Assembly (NCBI GenBank): GCA_900537185.1
Contig: LS999826.1
Coordinates: 62,001-126,000 of the forward strand
From: Cytophagales bacterium Alg240-R148
GTDB taxonomy: Bacteria; Bacteroidota; Bacteroidia; Cytophagales; Cyclobacteriaceae
Reading direction: 5' to 3'
Length of the DNA stretch: 64,000 bases
Part shown: piece by piece, positions 20,489 through 30,205 of the stretch
Layout: each line of letters starts with the position of its first letter
Position numbering within the stretch: position 1 is the stretch's first letter
Notes under the pieces: model-generated
Told to the model about the DNA's origin: nothing
The model's input: the letters and a program-made list of their open reading frames with translations, nothing else
Database searches by the model: none
Position numbers and translations under genes: made by a program

Positions 20489-20766
20489 TGGCTAGATCAC
20501 TTAAAAAAGGACCTTATATCGATTTTAGACTGGAGTCTAAAGTGGATGCCATGAATGATTCAGGCAAAAAGTCAGTAATAAAGACATGGTCGAGAAGATC
20601 CATGATTTCTCCTGATTTTGTAGGCCACACTTTTGCAGTACATAACGGTAATAAATTTATTCCTGTTTATGTGACTGAAAACATGGTAGGGCATAAATTT
20701 GGTGAATTCGCTCCAACAAGAAACTTCAGGGGGCATATTAATAAAAAAGATAAAGGCAAAAGGTAA
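20488..20766 (+). CDS. rpsS: 30S ribosomal protein S19 (uS19)
   Basis: A 92-residue uS19 of the 30S head, in complex with S13. The start [16 protein letters not shown], the [21 protein letters not shown] stretch and the end [12 protein letters not shown] are typical. Its start overlaps the rplB stop by one base and has AGGAGG about 8 nt upstream. Confidence 0.98.
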   Translation: MARSLKKGPYIDFRLESKVDAMNDSGKKSVIKTWSRRSMISPDFVGHTFAVHNGNKFIPVYVTENMVGHKFGEFAPTRNFRGHINKKDKGKR

Positions 20767-20771
20767 TTGAC

Positions 20772-21161
20772 ATGGAAGCAGTTGCAAAATTAAATAACGT
20801 GCCGACGTCACCACGAAAAATGAGACTTGTAGCAGGAATGATACGAGGCGAAAAGGTGAATAGAGCATTGAACATCCTTAAGTTTGAACCTAAGGATGGT
20901 GCAGCCAGGTTGGAAAAACTTTTGTTGTCAGCAGTGGCAAATTGGCAAGCAAAGAATGAAGAAGCGAGATTAGAAGAGGCCGAATTGTACGTAAAGGAGA
21001 TCCGAGTAGATGGTGGTAAAATGTTAAAGCGTTTGAGACCAGCTCCACAGGGTAGAGCACATAGAATAAGAAAGCGTTCGAATCATGTTACGCTTATTAT
21101 AGATAGCATGAATGGTGCTGAATTAGAAAGTAATACAATAACTGATAACGAAGAAAAATAA
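20772..21161 (+). CDS. rplV: 50S ribosomal protein L22 (uL22)
   Basis: A 129-residue uL22 whose long hairpin reaches into the exit tunnel. [16 protein letters not shown] at the start and [20 protein letters not shown], the tunnel hairpin, are conserved. A short C-terminal tail extends past the core. The stop overlaps the rpsC start by one base. Confidence 0.98.
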   Translation: MEAVAKLNNVPTSPRKMRLVAGMIRGEKVNRALNILKFEPKDGAARLEKLLLSAVANWQAKNEEARLEEAELYVKEIRVDGGKMLKRLRPAPQGRAHRIRKRSNHVTLIIDSMNGAELESNTITDNEEK

Positions 21162-21880
21162 TGGGACAAAAAGTTAACCCAATTGGTTTAAGGTTAGGTA
21201 TCGTACGAGGTTGGGATTCTAATTGGTATGGTGGAAAAAACTTTGCCGACAAATTGATCGAAGACCAAAAAATTCGAAAGTATGTTTACGCTAGAATTCC
21301 TAAAGGTGGAATTTCTAAGATTATCATCGAGCGTACGCTGAAGAGAATAACCTTAACTGTACATACTGCCAGACCAGGAGTAGTTATTGGTAAAGGTGGA
21401 GCTGAAGTTGACAGACTAAAAGAAGAGCTCAAAAAATTGACTAACAAAGATGTTCAAATTAACATTTTTGAAATCAAGAGACCTGAATTGGATGCTAACC
21501 TTGTTGGACAGTCAATCGCCCAGCAATTAGAGGCAAGGATATCGTATAGAAGAGCAATGAAACAAGCGATCGCTTCTGCGAGCCGCGTAGGTGCTCAAGG
21601 TATCAAGATTAAGGTTTCAGGTCGTTTAGGCGGTTCTGAAATGGCAAGAACGGATCAGTACAAAGAAGGTAGAATTCCTTTGCATACTTTGCGTGCGGAT
21701 ATTGACTATGCCATCACTGAAGCAAATACCATTTATGGTAAAATAGGAATCAAAGTTTGGATCTTTAAAGGTGAAGTTTACGGTAAAAGAGACTTGTCTC
21801 CAAACGTAGGCCTTGGAAGTAACGGCGGTTCTAATAACAGTGGCAACAATAAGAGAAGAAAAGTTAGAAAAAGAAGATAA
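21161..21880 (+). CDS. rpsC: 30S ribosomal protein S3 (uS3)
   Basis: A 239-residue uS3 at the mRNA entry tunnel. It shows [14 protein letters not shown] at the start, a KH domain with the [17 protein letters not shown] motif, and the C-terminal domain with [14 protein letters not shown] low-complexity Gly/Asn/Lys/Arg tail follows, basic at the very end. It lies between rplV (1-bp overlap) and rplP (40 bp). Confidence 0.98.
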   Translation: MGQKVNPIGLRLGIVRGWDSNWYGGKNFADKLIEDQKIRKYVYARIPKGGISKIIIERTLKRITLTVHTARPGVVIGKGGAEVDRLKEELKKLTNKDVQINIFEIKRPELDANLVGQSIAQQLEARISYRRAMKQAIASASRVGAQGIKIKVSGRLGGSEMARTDQYKEGRIPLHTLRADIDYAITEANTIYGKIGIKVWIFKGEVYGKRDLSPNVGLGSNGGSNNSGNNKRRKVRKRR

Positions 21881-21920
21881 TCGCACCTAGCATTATCTTG
21901 GCGTTAATAAATTTAGAACA

Positions 21921-22343
21921 ATGTTACAGCCTAAAAGAGTTAAATTTAGAAAAAAACAGAAGGGTAGAGTTAAAGGCCTTGCGCAAAGGGGACATCAAGT
22001 CACTTTTGGTGAGTTCGGTATAAAAGCTCTAGAACCGGGTTGGATTACTAGTAGACAAATCGAAGCTGCCAGGATCGCCATGACTAGGGCGATGAAAAGA
22101 CAAGGGCAGGTTTGGATCAGAATATTTCCGGATAAACCAGTTACAAAGAAGCCAGCCGAAGTAAGGATGGGTAAAGGTAAGGGTGCACCAGAATATTGGG
22201 TTGCTGTTGTGAGACCAGGTAGAATATTATTTGAAGCTGGTGGTATAACGGAAGAGGTTGCAAAAGAAGCCTTAAGATTGGCTCAACAAAAACTTCCTAT
22301 TAAAACTAAGTTTGCGGTAAGAAGAGACCAAATCCAATTCTAG
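21921..22343 (+). CDS. rplP: 50S ribosomal protein L16 (uL16)
   Basis: A 140-residue uL16 beside the A-site tRNA elbow. Motifs include [39 protein letters not shown], and the loop [17 protein letters not shown] near the peptidyl-transferase centre. rpmC follows after 4 bp. Confidence 0.98.
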   Translation: MLQPKRVKFRKKQKGRVKGLAQRGHQVTFGEFGIKALEPGWITSRQIEAARIAMTRAMKRQGQVWIRIFPDKPVTKKPAEVRMGKGKGAPEYWVAVVRPGRILFEAGGITEEVAKEALRLAQQKLPIKTKFAVRRDQIQF

Positions 22344-22347
22344 ACAA

Positions 22348-22542
22348 ATGAAAAATACAGAAATAAAAGCACTATCGATAGAGGATCTTGCTCAAAAGAT
22401 TGCTAGTGAAGAGCAGACGATGCAAAAATTACAATTTGCACATGCAATTTCTCCTATTGAAAATCCAATGTCGCTAAGACATACAAGGAGGTTAATTGCA
22501 CAGCTTAAAACAGAGCTTAGAGCAAAACAACTTGCTAAATAA
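22348..22542 (+). CDS. rpmC: 50S ribosomal protein L29 (uL29)
   Basis: A 64-residue uL29, two helices next to L23 at the tunnel exit. It starts [18 protein letters not shown] and ends with the conserved [16 protein letters not shown]. It lies between rplP and rpsQ, as usual. Confidence 0.95.
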   Translation: MKNTEIKALSIEDLAQKIASEEQTMQKLQFAHAISPIENPMSLRHTRRLIAQLKTELRAKQLAK

Positions 22543-22549
22543 TAATCAC

Positions 22550-22807
22550 ATGGAGTCAAGAAACCTAAGAAAGGAAAGAGTCGGGGAAGTTGTTAGTAAC
22601 AAAATGGAAAAGACCATTACTGTTGCTGTAAAACGTAAAGTGAAACACCCGATTTATGGTAAGTTTTTGAATAAAACTACCAAGTTAACTGCTCATGACG
22701 AAACCAATGAATGCGGTATCGGCGATACTGTCAAGATTATGGAAACACGTCCGCTGAGTAAGAATAAAAGATGGAGATTAGTTCAAATTTTAGAAAAGGC
22801 TAAATAG
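22550..22807 (+). CDS. rpsQ: 30S ribosomal protein S17 (uS17)
   Basis: An 85-residue uS17, an OB-fold protein that binds 16S rRNA early in assembly. [20 protein letters not shown] and [19 protein letters not shown] are typical. I start at the ATG at 22550 ([12 protein letters not shown]). A longer reading frame upstream overlaps rpmC and has no family support. Confidence 0.97.
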   Translation: MESRNLRKERVGEVVSNKMEKTITVAVKRKVKHPIYGKFLNKTTKLTAHDETNECGIGDTVKIMETRPLSKNKRWRLVQILEKAK

Positions 22808-22809
22808 TA

Positions 22810-23178
22810 ATGATACAGCAAGAATCAAGACTAAGTGTAGCGGATAACAGTGGTGCTAAAGAAGTGCTTTGTATTCGCGTGTTAGGAGGTACCAAGAGAA
22901 GGTATGCTTCTGTCGGAGATAAGATTGTTGTAACTGTGAAGTCAGCGCTTTCTTCTAGCAGCATGAAAAAAGGAACTGTTTCTAAGGCAGTGGTTGTAAG
23001 AACCAAAAAAGAGGTTCGTAGAAAAGATGGATCTTATATCCGTTTTGAAGATAACGCAGCTGTACTTTTAACACCAAACGATGAACCAAAAGGTACCCGT
23101 ATCTTTGGACCTGTCGCTAGGGAATTAAGAGACAAGCAGTTCATGAAAATTGTTTCTTTAGCACCTGAAGTTCTATAA
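22810..23178 (+). CDS. rplN: 50S ribosomal protein L14 (uL14)
   Basis: A 122-residue uL14 at the subunit interface. It is very conserved: [20 protein letters not shown] at the start, [20 protein letters not shown], and [20 protein letters not shown] near the end. It is 2 bp after rpsQ and 2 bp before rplX. Confidence 0.99.
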   Translation: MIQQESRLSVADNSGAKEVLCIRVLGGTKRRYASVGDKIVVTVKSALSSSSMKKGTVSKAVVVRTKKEVRRKDGSYIRFEDNAAVLLTPNDEPKGTRIFGPVARELRDKQFMKIVSLAPEVL

Positions 23179-23180
23179 TT

Positions 23181-23519
23181 ATGAAAGCAAGTAATAAAAC
23201 GCAGCCTAAGTTGCACATAAAGAAAGACGATACTGTAAAGGTACTTTCAGGGAATTCGAAAGGTAAGACTGGTAAAGTTTTAGAGGTATTCTTGGAAAAG
23301 AATAGAGCAATTGTAGAAGGTGTTAATGTTGTTACAAAACATGTGAAGCCATCAGCTACAAAACCTGAAGGTGGTATTGAAAAAACTGAAGCTTCTATTC
23401 ACGTAAGTAACCTTATGGTGGTGGATCCTGCTTCAGGAGATGCTACGAAAGTAGGAAGAAAATTAAATGACGCTGGAAAGCTTCAAAGATATTCTAAGAA
23501 ATCAGGAGAATTTATTTAA
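23181..23519 (+). CDS. rplX: 50S ribosomal protein L24 (uL24)
   Basis: A 112-residue uL24, an assembly starter with a KOW motif ([18 protein letters not shown]) near its N-terminus. It continues with [14 protein letters not shown] and [10 protein letters not shown], both typical. rplE follows one base after its stop. Confidence 0.97.
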   Translation: MKASNKTQPKLHIKKDDTVKVLSGNSKGKTGKVLEVFLEKNRAIVEGVNVVTKHVKPSATKPEGGIEKTEASIHVSNLMVVDPASGDATKVGRKLNDAGKLQRYSKKSGEFI

Positions 23520-23520
23520 G

Positions 23521-24075
23521 ATGGCAACACCTAGATTAAAAGAAAAATACAGAGAAGAAATTGTTCCTTCATTAAAGGAGAAATTTCAATATAAATCTGT
23601 AATGCAGGTTCCAAAAATAACCAAGATTAGCATTAACAGAGGTATTGGTGCTGGAGTAGCTGACAAAAAGCAAGTAGATGTGGGAGCAACGGAGCTTTCA
23701 ATGATCGCTGGTCAAAAGGCAGTTCCTACTTTATCAAAGAAAGCCATCTCAAATTTCAAACTTCGTGAAGATATGCCTATCGGCGCTCGAGTTACATTGA
23801 GAGGCGAAAGAATGTATGAGTTTTTGGATCGTTTGATTTCAGTAGCCCTTCCAAGGGTAAGAGATTTCAGAGGGGTCAGTGAGAAAGGGTTTGACGGAAG
23901 AGGAAATTATACATTGGGTATAAAAGAACAAATTATTTTCCCTGAAATCAGTATTGACAAAGTGAATAAAATCACTGGTATGAACATCACTTTGGTGACT
24001 ACCGCTAATTCTGATGAAGAAAGTTACGAACTATTAAAAGCGTATGGCATGCCATTCGCTAATAAAAACAAATAA
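23521..24075 (+). CDS. rplE: 50S ribosomal protein L5 (uL5)
   Basis: A 184-residue uL5 that binds 5S rRNA and contacts P-site t[22 protein letters not shown] at the start, [20 protein letters not shown], and [14 protein letters not shown] are conserved. I use the ATG at 23521. An in-frame start at 23467 would overlap rplX and add residues that do not belong to the family. Confidence 0.98.
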   Translation: MATPRLKEKYREEIVPSLKEKFQYKSVMQVPKITKISINRGIGAGVADKKQVDVGATELSMIAGQKAVPTLSKKAISNFKLREDMPIGARVTLRGERMYEFLDRLISVALPRVRDFRGVSEKGFDGRGNYTLGIKEQIIFPEISIDKVNKITGMNITLVTTANSDEESYELLKAYGMPFANKNK

Positions 24076-24079
24076 TCTT

Positions 24080-24349
24080 ATGGCAAGAGAATCAATAAAA
24101 GCCAGAGAGCGCAAAAGAGAAAAACTGGTTGCAAGATACGCTGAAAAAAGAAAAGCTTTGAAAGAAGCGGAAGACTGGGTTGGATTGGATAAACTTCCAA
24201 GAAACTCATCTGCAGTAAGATTGCACAACAGATGTCGCTTGACTGGGAGACCTAAAGGTTACATGAGGAAGTTCGGAATCAGTAGAGTTACATTTAGAGA
24301 AATGGCTTCTGCTGGTAAGATACCAGGTGTGACAAAAGCAAGCTGGTAA
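24080..24349 (+). CDS. rpsN: 30S ribosomal protein S14 (uS14), zinc-free form
   Basis: An 89-residue uS14. It is the longer C-minus form: the CxxC pairs of the short zinc form are absent and only one cysteine remains, in [20 protein letters not shown]. The start is the ATG at 24080 ([16 protein letters not shown]), 4 bp after rplE. It is the last gene before an internal promoter. Confidence 0.97.
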   Translation: MARESIKARERKREKLVARYAEKRKALKEAEDWVGLDKLPRNSSAVRLHNRCRLTGRPKGYMRKFGISRVTFREMASAGKIPGVTKASW

Positions 24350-24366
24350 ATTTATTACAGAAAATT

Positions 24367-24396
24367 TTTGATTATAAAATAACTTAAGTATTTTTG
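24367..24396 (+). promoter_or_regulatory. Internal promoter upstream of rpsH
   Basis: TTTG at 24367-24370, 18-nt spacer, TATTTTTG at 24389-24396, then CAGGCC. It fits the Bacteroidota consensus with one base less in the spacer. It lies in the 97-bp rpsN-rpsH gap, one of the larger gaps in the ribosomal run. Confidence 0.7.
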
Positions 24397-24446
24397 CAGG
24401 CCTGTTTGGGATAGGTTTGCAATTTTACTATAGAATAGTTTGAGAA

Positions 24447-24848
24447 ATGATTACAGATCCAATAGCTGATTATTTAACAAGGGTGAGGAATGCCATCGGT
24501 GCCAAGCACAGAGTGGTTGAAGTTCCTGCATCTAATATCAAGAAGGAAATTACTAAAGTTCTTTTTGATAAAGGATATATCCAAAACTACAAGTTTGAGG
24601 AAACTTCAAATAATCAGGGTAAAATAAAAATAGCCTTGAAATACAACCCGATGAATAAAAAGTCAGCTATTGTTAGCTTGGAAAGGGTTAGTAAGCCAGG
24701 GTTGAGAAAATATTCGGGAGCGGGTAATATTCCAAGAGTAATTAATGGTCTTGGAGTAGCGATAGTATCGACCAGCCAAGGAATAATGACGGATAAAGAA
24801 GCCAATAAATTGAATATTGGTGGTGAAGTGTTGTGTTACGTATATTAA
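24447..24848 (+). CDS. rpsH: 30S ribosomal protein S8 (uS8)
   Basis: A 133-residue uS8 that binds helix 21 of 16S rRNA. In E. coli it represses the spc operon. It starts MITDPIADYLTRVRNAI. The C-terminal half has SKPGLRKYSGAGNIPRV and the end GLGVAIVSTSQGIMTDKEA. It is the first gene after the 24389 promoter. Confidence 0.98.
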   Translation: MITDPIADYLTRVRNAIGAKHRVVEVPASNIKKEITKVLFDKGYIQNYKFEETSNNQGKIKIALKYNPMNKKSAIVSLERVSKPGLRKYSGAGNIPRVINGLGVAIVSTSQGIMTDKEANKLNIGGEVLCYVY

Positions 24849-24859
24849 TGTGTTAAGAA

Positions 24860-25417
24860 ATGTCTAGAATAGGTAATAAACCAATAAAGTTGCCCGCAGG
24901 GGTTACTTCAACTGTAGACACCAAAGAAGGTGTGATCACAGTGAAAGGTCCTAAAGGAGAATTATCGCAACCGTTTAACAACGAATTTGATATCTCTGAG
25001 GAAAATGGCGAATTGGTTCTTAAAAGACCAACAGAGCAGAAAAGACATAAAGCGGAACACGGATTATACCGTTCTTTGATTAATAACATGGTTGAAGGCG
25101 TTACCGATGGATACAAAAAGGAATTAGAGTTGGTAGGTGTTGGTTATAAAGCTACTTCGCAAGGAGGTGTTTTAGAATTGAGCTTAGGTTATTCTCACAA
25201 TATTTTCTTTGCGCTTCCTGCAGAAGTTAAAGCAGTTGCTGAAACTCAGAAAGGTAAAAATCCAATTATCACATTGGAGTCTATAGATAAGCAGTTAATC
25301 GGACAGGTTGCTGCCAAACTAAGATCACTAAGAAAAGTAGAGCCTTACAAAGGTAAAGGTGTACGTTTTGTAGGTGAACAAATTAGAAGAAAAGCTGGTA
25401 AGCAAGCTGCTAAATAA
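24860..25417 (+). CDS. rplF: 50S ribosomal protein L6 (uL6)
   Basis: A 185-residue uL6 with two similar RNA-binding domains near the sarcin-ricin loop. [15 protein letters not shown] at the start and [20 protein letters not shown] at the end are typical. It is 11 bp after rpsH and 8 bp before rplR. Confidence 0.98.
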   Translation: MSRIGNKPIKLPAGVTSTVDTKEGVITVKGPKGELSQPFNNEFDISEENGELVLKRPTEQKRHKAEHGLYRSLINNMVEGVTDGYKKELELVGVGYKATSQGGVLELSLGYSHNIFFALPAEVKAVAETQKGKNPIITLESIDKQLIGQVAAKLRSLRKVEPYKGKGVRFVGEQIRRKAGKQAAK

Positions 25418-25425
25418 TTGTAGAA

Positions 25426-25776
25426 ATGGCTATTACAAAGAAAGATAGAAGATTAAGAATAAGAAGAAGCATCCGTAAAAAGTTGAACGGTACTTCTGAT
25501 AGACCTCGTTTGTCTGTATATAAAAGTAATACTGCTATTTACGTGCAGATTATTGATGACTTGAGTGGCAAAACATTGGCTGCTGCTTCGTCAAAAGGCT
25601 TGAGTTCTGGAAAAAGCATCAACATTGAGGCTTCAAAGAAAGTAGGAACTAAAATTGCTGAAGTAGCCAGTGCTGCTGGAATATCTAACGTAATTTTTGA
25701 TCGAAGTGGTTATCAGTACCACGGTAAAATACAAGCCTTGGCAGAAGGTGCCAGAGAAGGAGGCTTAAAATTCTAA
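25426..25776 (+). CDS. rplR: 50S ribosomal protein L18 (uL18)
   Basis: A 116-residue uL18 that binds 5S rRNA with L5. [20 protein letters not shown]-type N-terminus (read as [19 protein letters not shown]) and the end [20 protein letters not shown] are conserved. It lies between rplF and rpsE. Confidence 0.98.
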   Translation: MAITKKDRRLRIRRSIRKKLNGTSDRPRLSVYKSNTAIYVQIIDDLSGKTLAAASSKGLSSGKSINIEASKKVGTKIAEVASAAGISNVIFDRSGYQYHGKIQALAEGAREGGLKF

Positions 25777-25780
25777 GATT

Positions 25781-26299
25781 ATGTCAAAGGATAACATACG
25801 TACAGTAAAAGCAAGTGAAATCGACCTTAAAGAAAAGGTTGTAGCTATAAAAAGAGTGGCGAAAGTAGTAAAAGGTGGACGTAGGTTCAGTTTTTCTGCA
25901 ATCGTTGTTGTTGGAGATGGAAATGGAGTAGTAGGTTATGGATTGGGTAAAGCCAATGAAGTAACGGACGCCATTACCAAAGGAATTGATGATGCTAAGA
26001 AAAACTTGATTAAAGTTTCTATTATCAACGAGACAGTTCCTCATGAAGCGACAGGTAAATACGGTGGTGGTTTCGTTTTATTGAAGCCAGCAGCAAAGGG
26101 TACTGGAGTAATTGCGGGTGGTGCGATGCGTGCTGTTCTTGAGAGTGCTGGTATTCACAACGTGCTTGCTAAGTCGAAGGGCTCATCTAACCCTCACAAC
26201 GCTGTTAAAGCAACATTTGATGCGCTAATGAAAATGCGTGACGCTTATACAGTAGCACAATATAGAGGTGTAACATTGTCTAAAGTGTTTAACGGATAA
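25781..26299 (+). CDS. rpsE: 30S ribosomal protein S5 (uS5)
   Basis: A 172-residue uS5 involved in decoding accuracy and mRNA unwinding. The N-terminal double-stranded-RNA-binding-like domain has [20 protein letters not shown]. The C-terminal domain has [20 protein letters not shown] and [15 protein letters not shown]. Normal length; 4 bp after rplR. Confidence 0.98.
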   Translation: MSKDNIRTVKASEIDLKEKVVAIKRVAKVVKGGRRFSFSAIVVVGDGNGVVGYGLGKANEVTDAITKGIDDAKKNLIKVSIINETVPHEATGKYGGGFVLLKPAAKGTGVIAGGAMRAVLESAGIHNVLAKSKGSSNPHNAVKATFDALMKMRDAYTVAQYRGVTLSKVFNG

Positions 26300-26303
26300 G
26301 ATT

Positions 26304-26483
26304 ATGGCTAAGGTAAAGATTACACAAGTACGCAGTACAATTAAAAGACCTGAGAGACAAAAAAGAACTATTCAGGCTTTAGGTTTAGGTAAAATAAACA
26401 GGTCAGTGGAAGTAGAATTGAACCCACAAATTCAGGGTATGATCCGAACTGTTAATCACTTGATAACTGTAACAGAATTATAA
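26304..26483 (+). CDS. rpmD: 50S ribosomal protein L30 (uL30)
   Basis: A 59-residue uL30. Reading from the ATG at 26304 gives MAKVKITQVRSTIKRPERQ, then the family segment TIQALGLGKINRSVEVELN and a C-terminus with MIRTVNHLITV. It fits exactly between rpsE (4 bp) and rplO (2 bp), its conserved place. Confidence 0.95.
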   Translation: MAKVKITQVRSTIKRPERQKRTIQALGLGKINRSVEVELNPQIQGMIRTVNHLITVTEL

Positions 26484-26485
26484 TC

Positions 26486-26932
26486 ATGAAATTACATACA
26501 TTAACACCTGCGGAAGGATCGATTAAAGCCGACAAAAGAATTGGTCGTGGCCAAGGAAGCGGTAGAGGCGGTACTTCTACAAGAGGACATAAAGGTGCTA
26601 AATCTAGATCTGGTTATTCTAAGAAAATTGGATTTGAAGGCGGTCAAATGCCTTTGTATAGAAGAGTACCTAAGTTTGGATTTAAGAACCCGAACAGAGT
26701 AGAATTTAAAGCAGTTAATCTTGATTTGCTGAATGAATTGGCTGAAAAGTTGAACAGTACAGTAATTGACCTTGAAGCTTTAAGAAGCAATGGCTTGGTT
26801 AGTAAAAACCAGAAGGTAAAGGTTTTGGGAAGAGGAGAATTAAAAGTTAAACTGGAAGTTTCTGCCAATGCTTTCTCTAGCACAGCTAAAGAGGCAATTG
26901 AAAATGCAGGAGGATCTATTACAATTTTGTAA
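26486..26932 (+). CDS. rplO: 50S ribosomal protein L15 (uL15)
   Basis: A 148-residue uL15, a late assembly protein. The glycine-rich N-terminal tail (GRGQGSGRGGTSTRGHKGAK, then GFEGGQMPLYRRVPKFGF) is the hallmark. The compact C-terminal domain follows. It lies directly before secY (6 bp). Confidence 0.98.
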   Translation: MKLHTLTPAEGSIKADKRIGRGQGSGRGGTSTRGHKGAKSRSGYSKKIGFEGGQMPLYRRVPKFGFKNPNRVEFKAVNLDLLNELAEKLNSTVIDLEALRSNGLVSKNQKVKVLGRGELKVKLEVSANAFSSTAKEAIENAGGSITIL

Positions 26933-26938
26933 GTTATT

Positions 26939-28252
26939 ATGAAAAAGTTTTTTACTACCATAAAGAATATCTTTTCAATTGAAGATTTAAGGGTAAGGAT
27001 TTTTAATACATTGGGGCTGTTGTTGATCTTTAGAATAGGGTCATTTATAGTCCTGCCAGGAGTCAATCCTGATCAGCTCGTAGATGCTGAAGGGGGTGGT
27101 TTATTAGGGTTGTTAAATACCTTAGTAGGTGGTTCCTTTAATAGAGCATCTATCTTTGCTCTAGGTATTATGCCTTATATTTCTGCGTCAATTGTTATCC
27201 AATTATTAACATTCGCAGTTCCTTACTTTCAAAAACTTCAGAAAGAAGGGGAAAGTGGTAGAAAAAAGCTTACTCAAATTACAAGGGTGTTGACCATAGT
27301 GGTGACTTTGTTCCAATCTGTGGGGTATATCAATGCCTTCATTCCAGCGGAAGCTATTAATAATCCTGGTATATTTTTTCAAGCATCTAGTATGTTGATT
27401 TTGGTATCCGGTACCATGTTCTGCATGTGGATTGGAGAAAAAATTACGGATAAAGGAATAGGCAACGGTATTTCAATGCTGATCATGATCGGTATTATTT
27501 CTAGATTTCCAGGTGCTTTGTATTTGGAGATTACAGAAAAGGGCATGAGTGATATGTTGTTTTTCATTATTGAAATACTAGCGTTGTTCTTCGTAGTAAT
27601 GGCGGTGGTAATGTTAACACAAGCCACCAGAAATATACCAGTGAGTTACGCCAAACAAATGATTGGCAATAAGGTATACGGCGGACAACGCCAATACATA
27701 CCACTTAAAGTAAATTCTAGTGGGGTTATGCCTATCATTTTTGCTCAAGCCTTGATGTTTATTCCTGGCTTGGTAGCACAAATGTGGTCGGAAAGTGACC
27801 TAGCCAATTATGTGGGTACTACTTTTAGCAACCCTTTCTCTTGGCAATACAACCTGTTGTTTGGTGTTTTGATCTTATTGTTTACTTTCTTCTATACTGC
27901 AATTTCTGTTAATCCAAATAGCATTGCAGAAGATTTAAAAAGGAACAATGGGTTTGTTCCTGGTATCAAGCCAGGCAAACCAACTTCAGAGTTTATTGAT
28001 AATGTGCTGACGAGAATTACTTTACCAGGGTCTATATTTTTGGCCATAGTAGCGGTGTTGCCAGCATTTGCATCCATCATTGGAGTAGGTCAAAACTTCG
28101 CTCAATTTTACGGAGGAACGTCGTTGCTCATTATGGTTGGGGTTATTTTGGATACGTTGCAGCAAATTGAAAGTTACTTATTGATGCGTCATTACGAAGG
28201 AATGATGAAGTCAGGAAAAGTGAAGGGTAGATCTCAAGTCGCTGCTGCCTAA
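26939..28252 (+). CDS. secY: Preprotein translocase subunit SecY
   Basis: A 437-residue SecY, the channel of the Sec translocon, with ten expected transmembrane helices visible as hydrophobic blocks. It contains the plug-helix region after GLLLIFRIGSFIVLPGV, the cytoplasmic loop SYAKQMIGNKVYGGQRQYIP, and ISVNPNSIAEDLKRNNGFVP with the ribosome-contact loop. The stop and the map start overlap by one base (TAATG), so the two are translationally coupled. Confidence 0.98.
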   Translation: MKKFFTTIKNIFSIEDLRVRIFNTLGLLLIFRIGSFIVLPGVNPDQLVDAEGGGLLGLLNTLVGGSFNRASIFALGIMPYISASIVIQLLTFAVPYFQKLQKEGESGRKKLTQITRVLTIVVTLFQSVGYINAFIPAEAINNPGIFFQASSMLILVSGTMFCMWIGEKITDKGIGNGISMLIMIGIISRFPGALYLEITEKGMSDMLFFIIEILALFFVVMAVVMLTQATRNIPVSYAKQMIGNKVYGGQRQYIPLKVNSSGVMPIIFAQALMFIPGLVAQMWSESDLANYVGTTFSNPFSWQYNLLFGVLILLFTFFYTAISVNPNSIAEDLKRNNGFVPGIKPGKPTSEFIDNVLTRITLPGSIFLAIVAVLPAFASIIGVGQNFAQFYGGTSLLIMVGVILDTLQQIESYLLMRHYEGMMKSGKVKGRSQVAAA

Positions 28253-29025
28253 TGATACAAATAAAATCCCGAGAGGAGATTGAAATAATAAAAGAAGGTG
28301 CGGACATCCTAGGGCGGGCGCACGGTGAAGTTGCAAAGAATGTAAAAGAAGGGGTAACGACCGCTTCTTTAGATAAAATAGCGGAGGAGTTTATAAAGGA
28401 CAATGGTGGAGTACCGTCTTTTAAAAATTATAATGGATTTCCATACACCTTGTGTATTTCAGAAAATGAACAAGTGGTACATGGGTTTCCAGGAGAAAAA
28501 GTCTTAGAATCAGGAGATATTGTTTCAATTGATTGTGGGGTTTTTTACAAAGGATTCCATTCGGATTCAGCTTTTACCTACCCAATTGGGACAGTAGAAG
28601 ACAAAACGATGGAATTGCTTATAAAGACAAAAGAGTCTTTGTATAAAGGTATTGAAAAGGCCAGAGTTGGAAACAGGTTGGGGGATATTGGTTTTGAAAT
28701 CCAGCAGTATGTGGAGCAGTTTGGCTTCGGAGTAGTGAGAGAGTTGGTTGGACATGGTGTAGGGAAAAATCTTCATGAAGACCCGGAGGTGCCCAATTAC
28801 GGCAAGCGAGGCAAAGGTATAAAACTAGTGGATGGTATGGTGATAGCAATTGAGCCAATGATCAACTTAGGTACCAAAAATATTGTTCAGGAAGCGGATG
28901 GTTGGACCATCAGAACCCAGGACAAACGACCGAGTGCTCATTTTGAACATACGGTTGCAATTACTAAAGAAGGAACTGAAGTGTTAACAACACATAAGTA
29001 TATAGAAGAAATAATTAAATTTTAA
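28252..29025 (+). CDS. map: Methionine aminopeptidase, type I
   Basis: A 257-residue MetAP that removes the initiator methionine from new proteins. Metal-binding residues of the pita-bread fold are visible: D in [20 protein letters not shown] (two Asp), H in [20 protein letters not shown], and the Glu residues of AIEPMINLG and [12 protein letters not shown]. It follows secY with a 1-bp overlap. infA starts one base after its stop. Confidence 0.97.
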   Translation: MIQIKSREEIEIIKEGADILGRAHGEVAKNVKEGVTTASLDKIAEEFIKDNGGVPSFKNYNGFPYTLCISENEQVVHGFPGEKVLESGDIVSIDCGVFYKGFHSDSAFTYPIGTVEDKTMELLIKTKESLYKGIEKARVGNRLGDIGFEIQQYVEQFGFGVVRELVGHGVGKNLHEDPEVPNYGKRGKGIKLVDGMVIAIEPMINLGTKNIVQEADGWTIRTQDKRPSAHFEHTVAITKEGTEVLTTHKYIEEIIKF

Positions 29026-29026
29026 T

Positions 29027-29245
29027 ATGGCTAAACAAGCTTCAATAGAACAAGATGGAACAATAGTCGAGGCACTTTCTAATGCTATGTTCAGAGTAGA
29101 ATTAGAAAATGGTCATCAAGTTATTGCCCATATCTCTGGGAAGATGAGAATGAATTATATTAAAATTTTACCGGGTGACAAAGTAAAATTAGAAATGTCA
29201 CCTTATGATTTGAGTAAAGGACGGATAGTTTATCGATATAAATAA
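29027..29245 (+). CDS. infA: Translation initiation factor IF-1
   Basis: A 72-residue OB-fold protein that occupies the A site of the 30S subunit during initiation. It has the complete IF-1 sequence, including [38 protein letters not shown] and [15 protein letters not shown] at the end. rpmJ follows after one base. Confidence 0.98.
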   Translation: MAKQASIEQDGTIVEALSNAMFRVELENGHQVIAHISGKMRMNYIKILPGDKVKLEMSPYDLSKGRIVYRYK

Positions 29246-29246
29246 A

Positions 29247-29363
29247 ATGAAAGTAAAAGCATCCATAAAGAAAAGAAGTGCTGACTGCAAGATAATTCGC
29301 AGGAAGGGGAAACTTTATGTAATTAACAAGAAGAATCCAAGATTTAAGCAAAGACAAGGTTAA
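29247..29363 (+). CDS. rpmJ: 50S ribosomal protein L36 (bL36), zinc-free form
   Basis: A 38-residue bL36 read from the ATG at 29247. It begins [20 protein letters not shown] and ends [12 protein letters not shown]. In the zinc form, three cysteines and a histidine hold Zn. Here only the Cys in ADC remains. The other positions are Ser, Asn and Phe, so this is a C-minus bL36. It lies between infA and rpsM, its conserved place. Confidence 0.95.
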   Translation: MKVKASIKKRSADCKIIRRKGKLYVINKKNPRFKQRQG

Positions 29364-29365
29364 TC

Positions 29366-29743
29366 ATGGCAAGAATTTCAGGAGTAGACATTCCCGATAA
29401 TAAAAGAGGTGAAATTTCACTTACTTACATTTTCGGAATCGGAAAAAGTTCAGCACAAAAGATCTTAACAGAGGCTGGTGTTGATGTAAACAAGAAAGTT
29501 CAGGAGTGGACAGATGAAGAATCGATCTTAATAAGAAAGATTATCAGCGAAACGTTCAAGACTGAGGGTGTTCTTAAGTCAGAGATACAGTTGAATATTA
29601 AGCGACTGCTTGATATTGGTTGTTACAGAGGTTTGAGGCACAGAAAAGGTTTACCATTAAGAGGCCAGAGAACTAAAAACAACTCTAGAACCAGAAAAGG
29701 TAAGAGGAAAACTGTAGCTAACAAAAAGAAAGCAACTAGATAA
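29366..29743 (+). CDS. rpsM: 30S ribosomal protein S13 (uS13)
   Basis: A 125-residue uS13 of the 30S head that touches P-site tRNA and L5. [20 protein letters not shown] at the start, [20 protein letters not shown] and the basic tail [20 protein letters not shown] are typical. It is 2 bp after rpmJ and opens the alpha cluster. Confidence 0.98.
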   Translation: MARISGVDIPDNKRGEISLTYIFGIGKSSAQKILTEAGVDVNKKVQEWTDEESILIRKIISETFKTEGVLKSEIQLNIKRLLDIGCYRGLRHRKGLPLRGQRTKNNSRTRKGKRKTVANKKKATR

Positions 29744-29786
29744 GCATAACTAGTTCATCTAGTTAGCCTTTAAATTGTAAAAGATT

Positions 29787-30179
29787 ATGGCTCAGAAAAG
29801 AAAAGATAAGAGTAAAAAAAGAGTAGTACAAGTAGAAGCTATTGGACAAGCGCACATTCGCGCATCGTTTAATAATATCATTATTTCGATGACCAATACT
29901 TCGGGCCAAGTTATTTCTTGGGCTTCTGCTGGGAAAATGGGTTTTAAAGGATCTAAAAAGAACACCCCTTATGCCGCTCAAATGGCAGCTCAAGAGTGTG
30001 CCCAAAAAGCACACGATTTGGGACTAAGAAAAGTAGAGGTTTATGTTAAAGGTCCTGGTGCAGGTAGAGAATCTGCTATTAGAACTATCCAAAATACTGG
30101 AATAGAAATCACTACAATAAAGGATGTTACTCCTCTTCCACACAATGGATGTCGTCCACCGAAGAGAAGAAGAGTTTAA
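29787..30179 (+). CDS. rpsK: 30S ribosomal protein S11 (uS11)
   Basis: A 130-residue uS11 on the 30S platform. Conserved parts are [40 protein letters not shown] and the C-terminal [18 protein letters not shown]. The 43-bp gap from rpsM holds only a small AACTAG/CTAGTT inverted repeat. Confidence 0.98.
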   Translation: MAQKRKDKSKKRVVQVEAIGQAHIRASFNNIIISMTNTSGQVISWASAGKMGFKGSKKNTPYAAQMAAQECAQKAHDLGLRKVEVYVKGPGAGRESAIRTIQNTGIEITTIKDVTPLPHNGCRPPKRRRV

Positions 30180-30205
30180 TTTAATTACTTTAGAACACAT
30201 TAATA

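Noticed and set aside
29749-29765. AACTAG-N5-CTAGTT inverted repeat between rpsM and rpsK as a terminator
   Set aside because: The stem is only 6 bp, AT-rich, with no T run.
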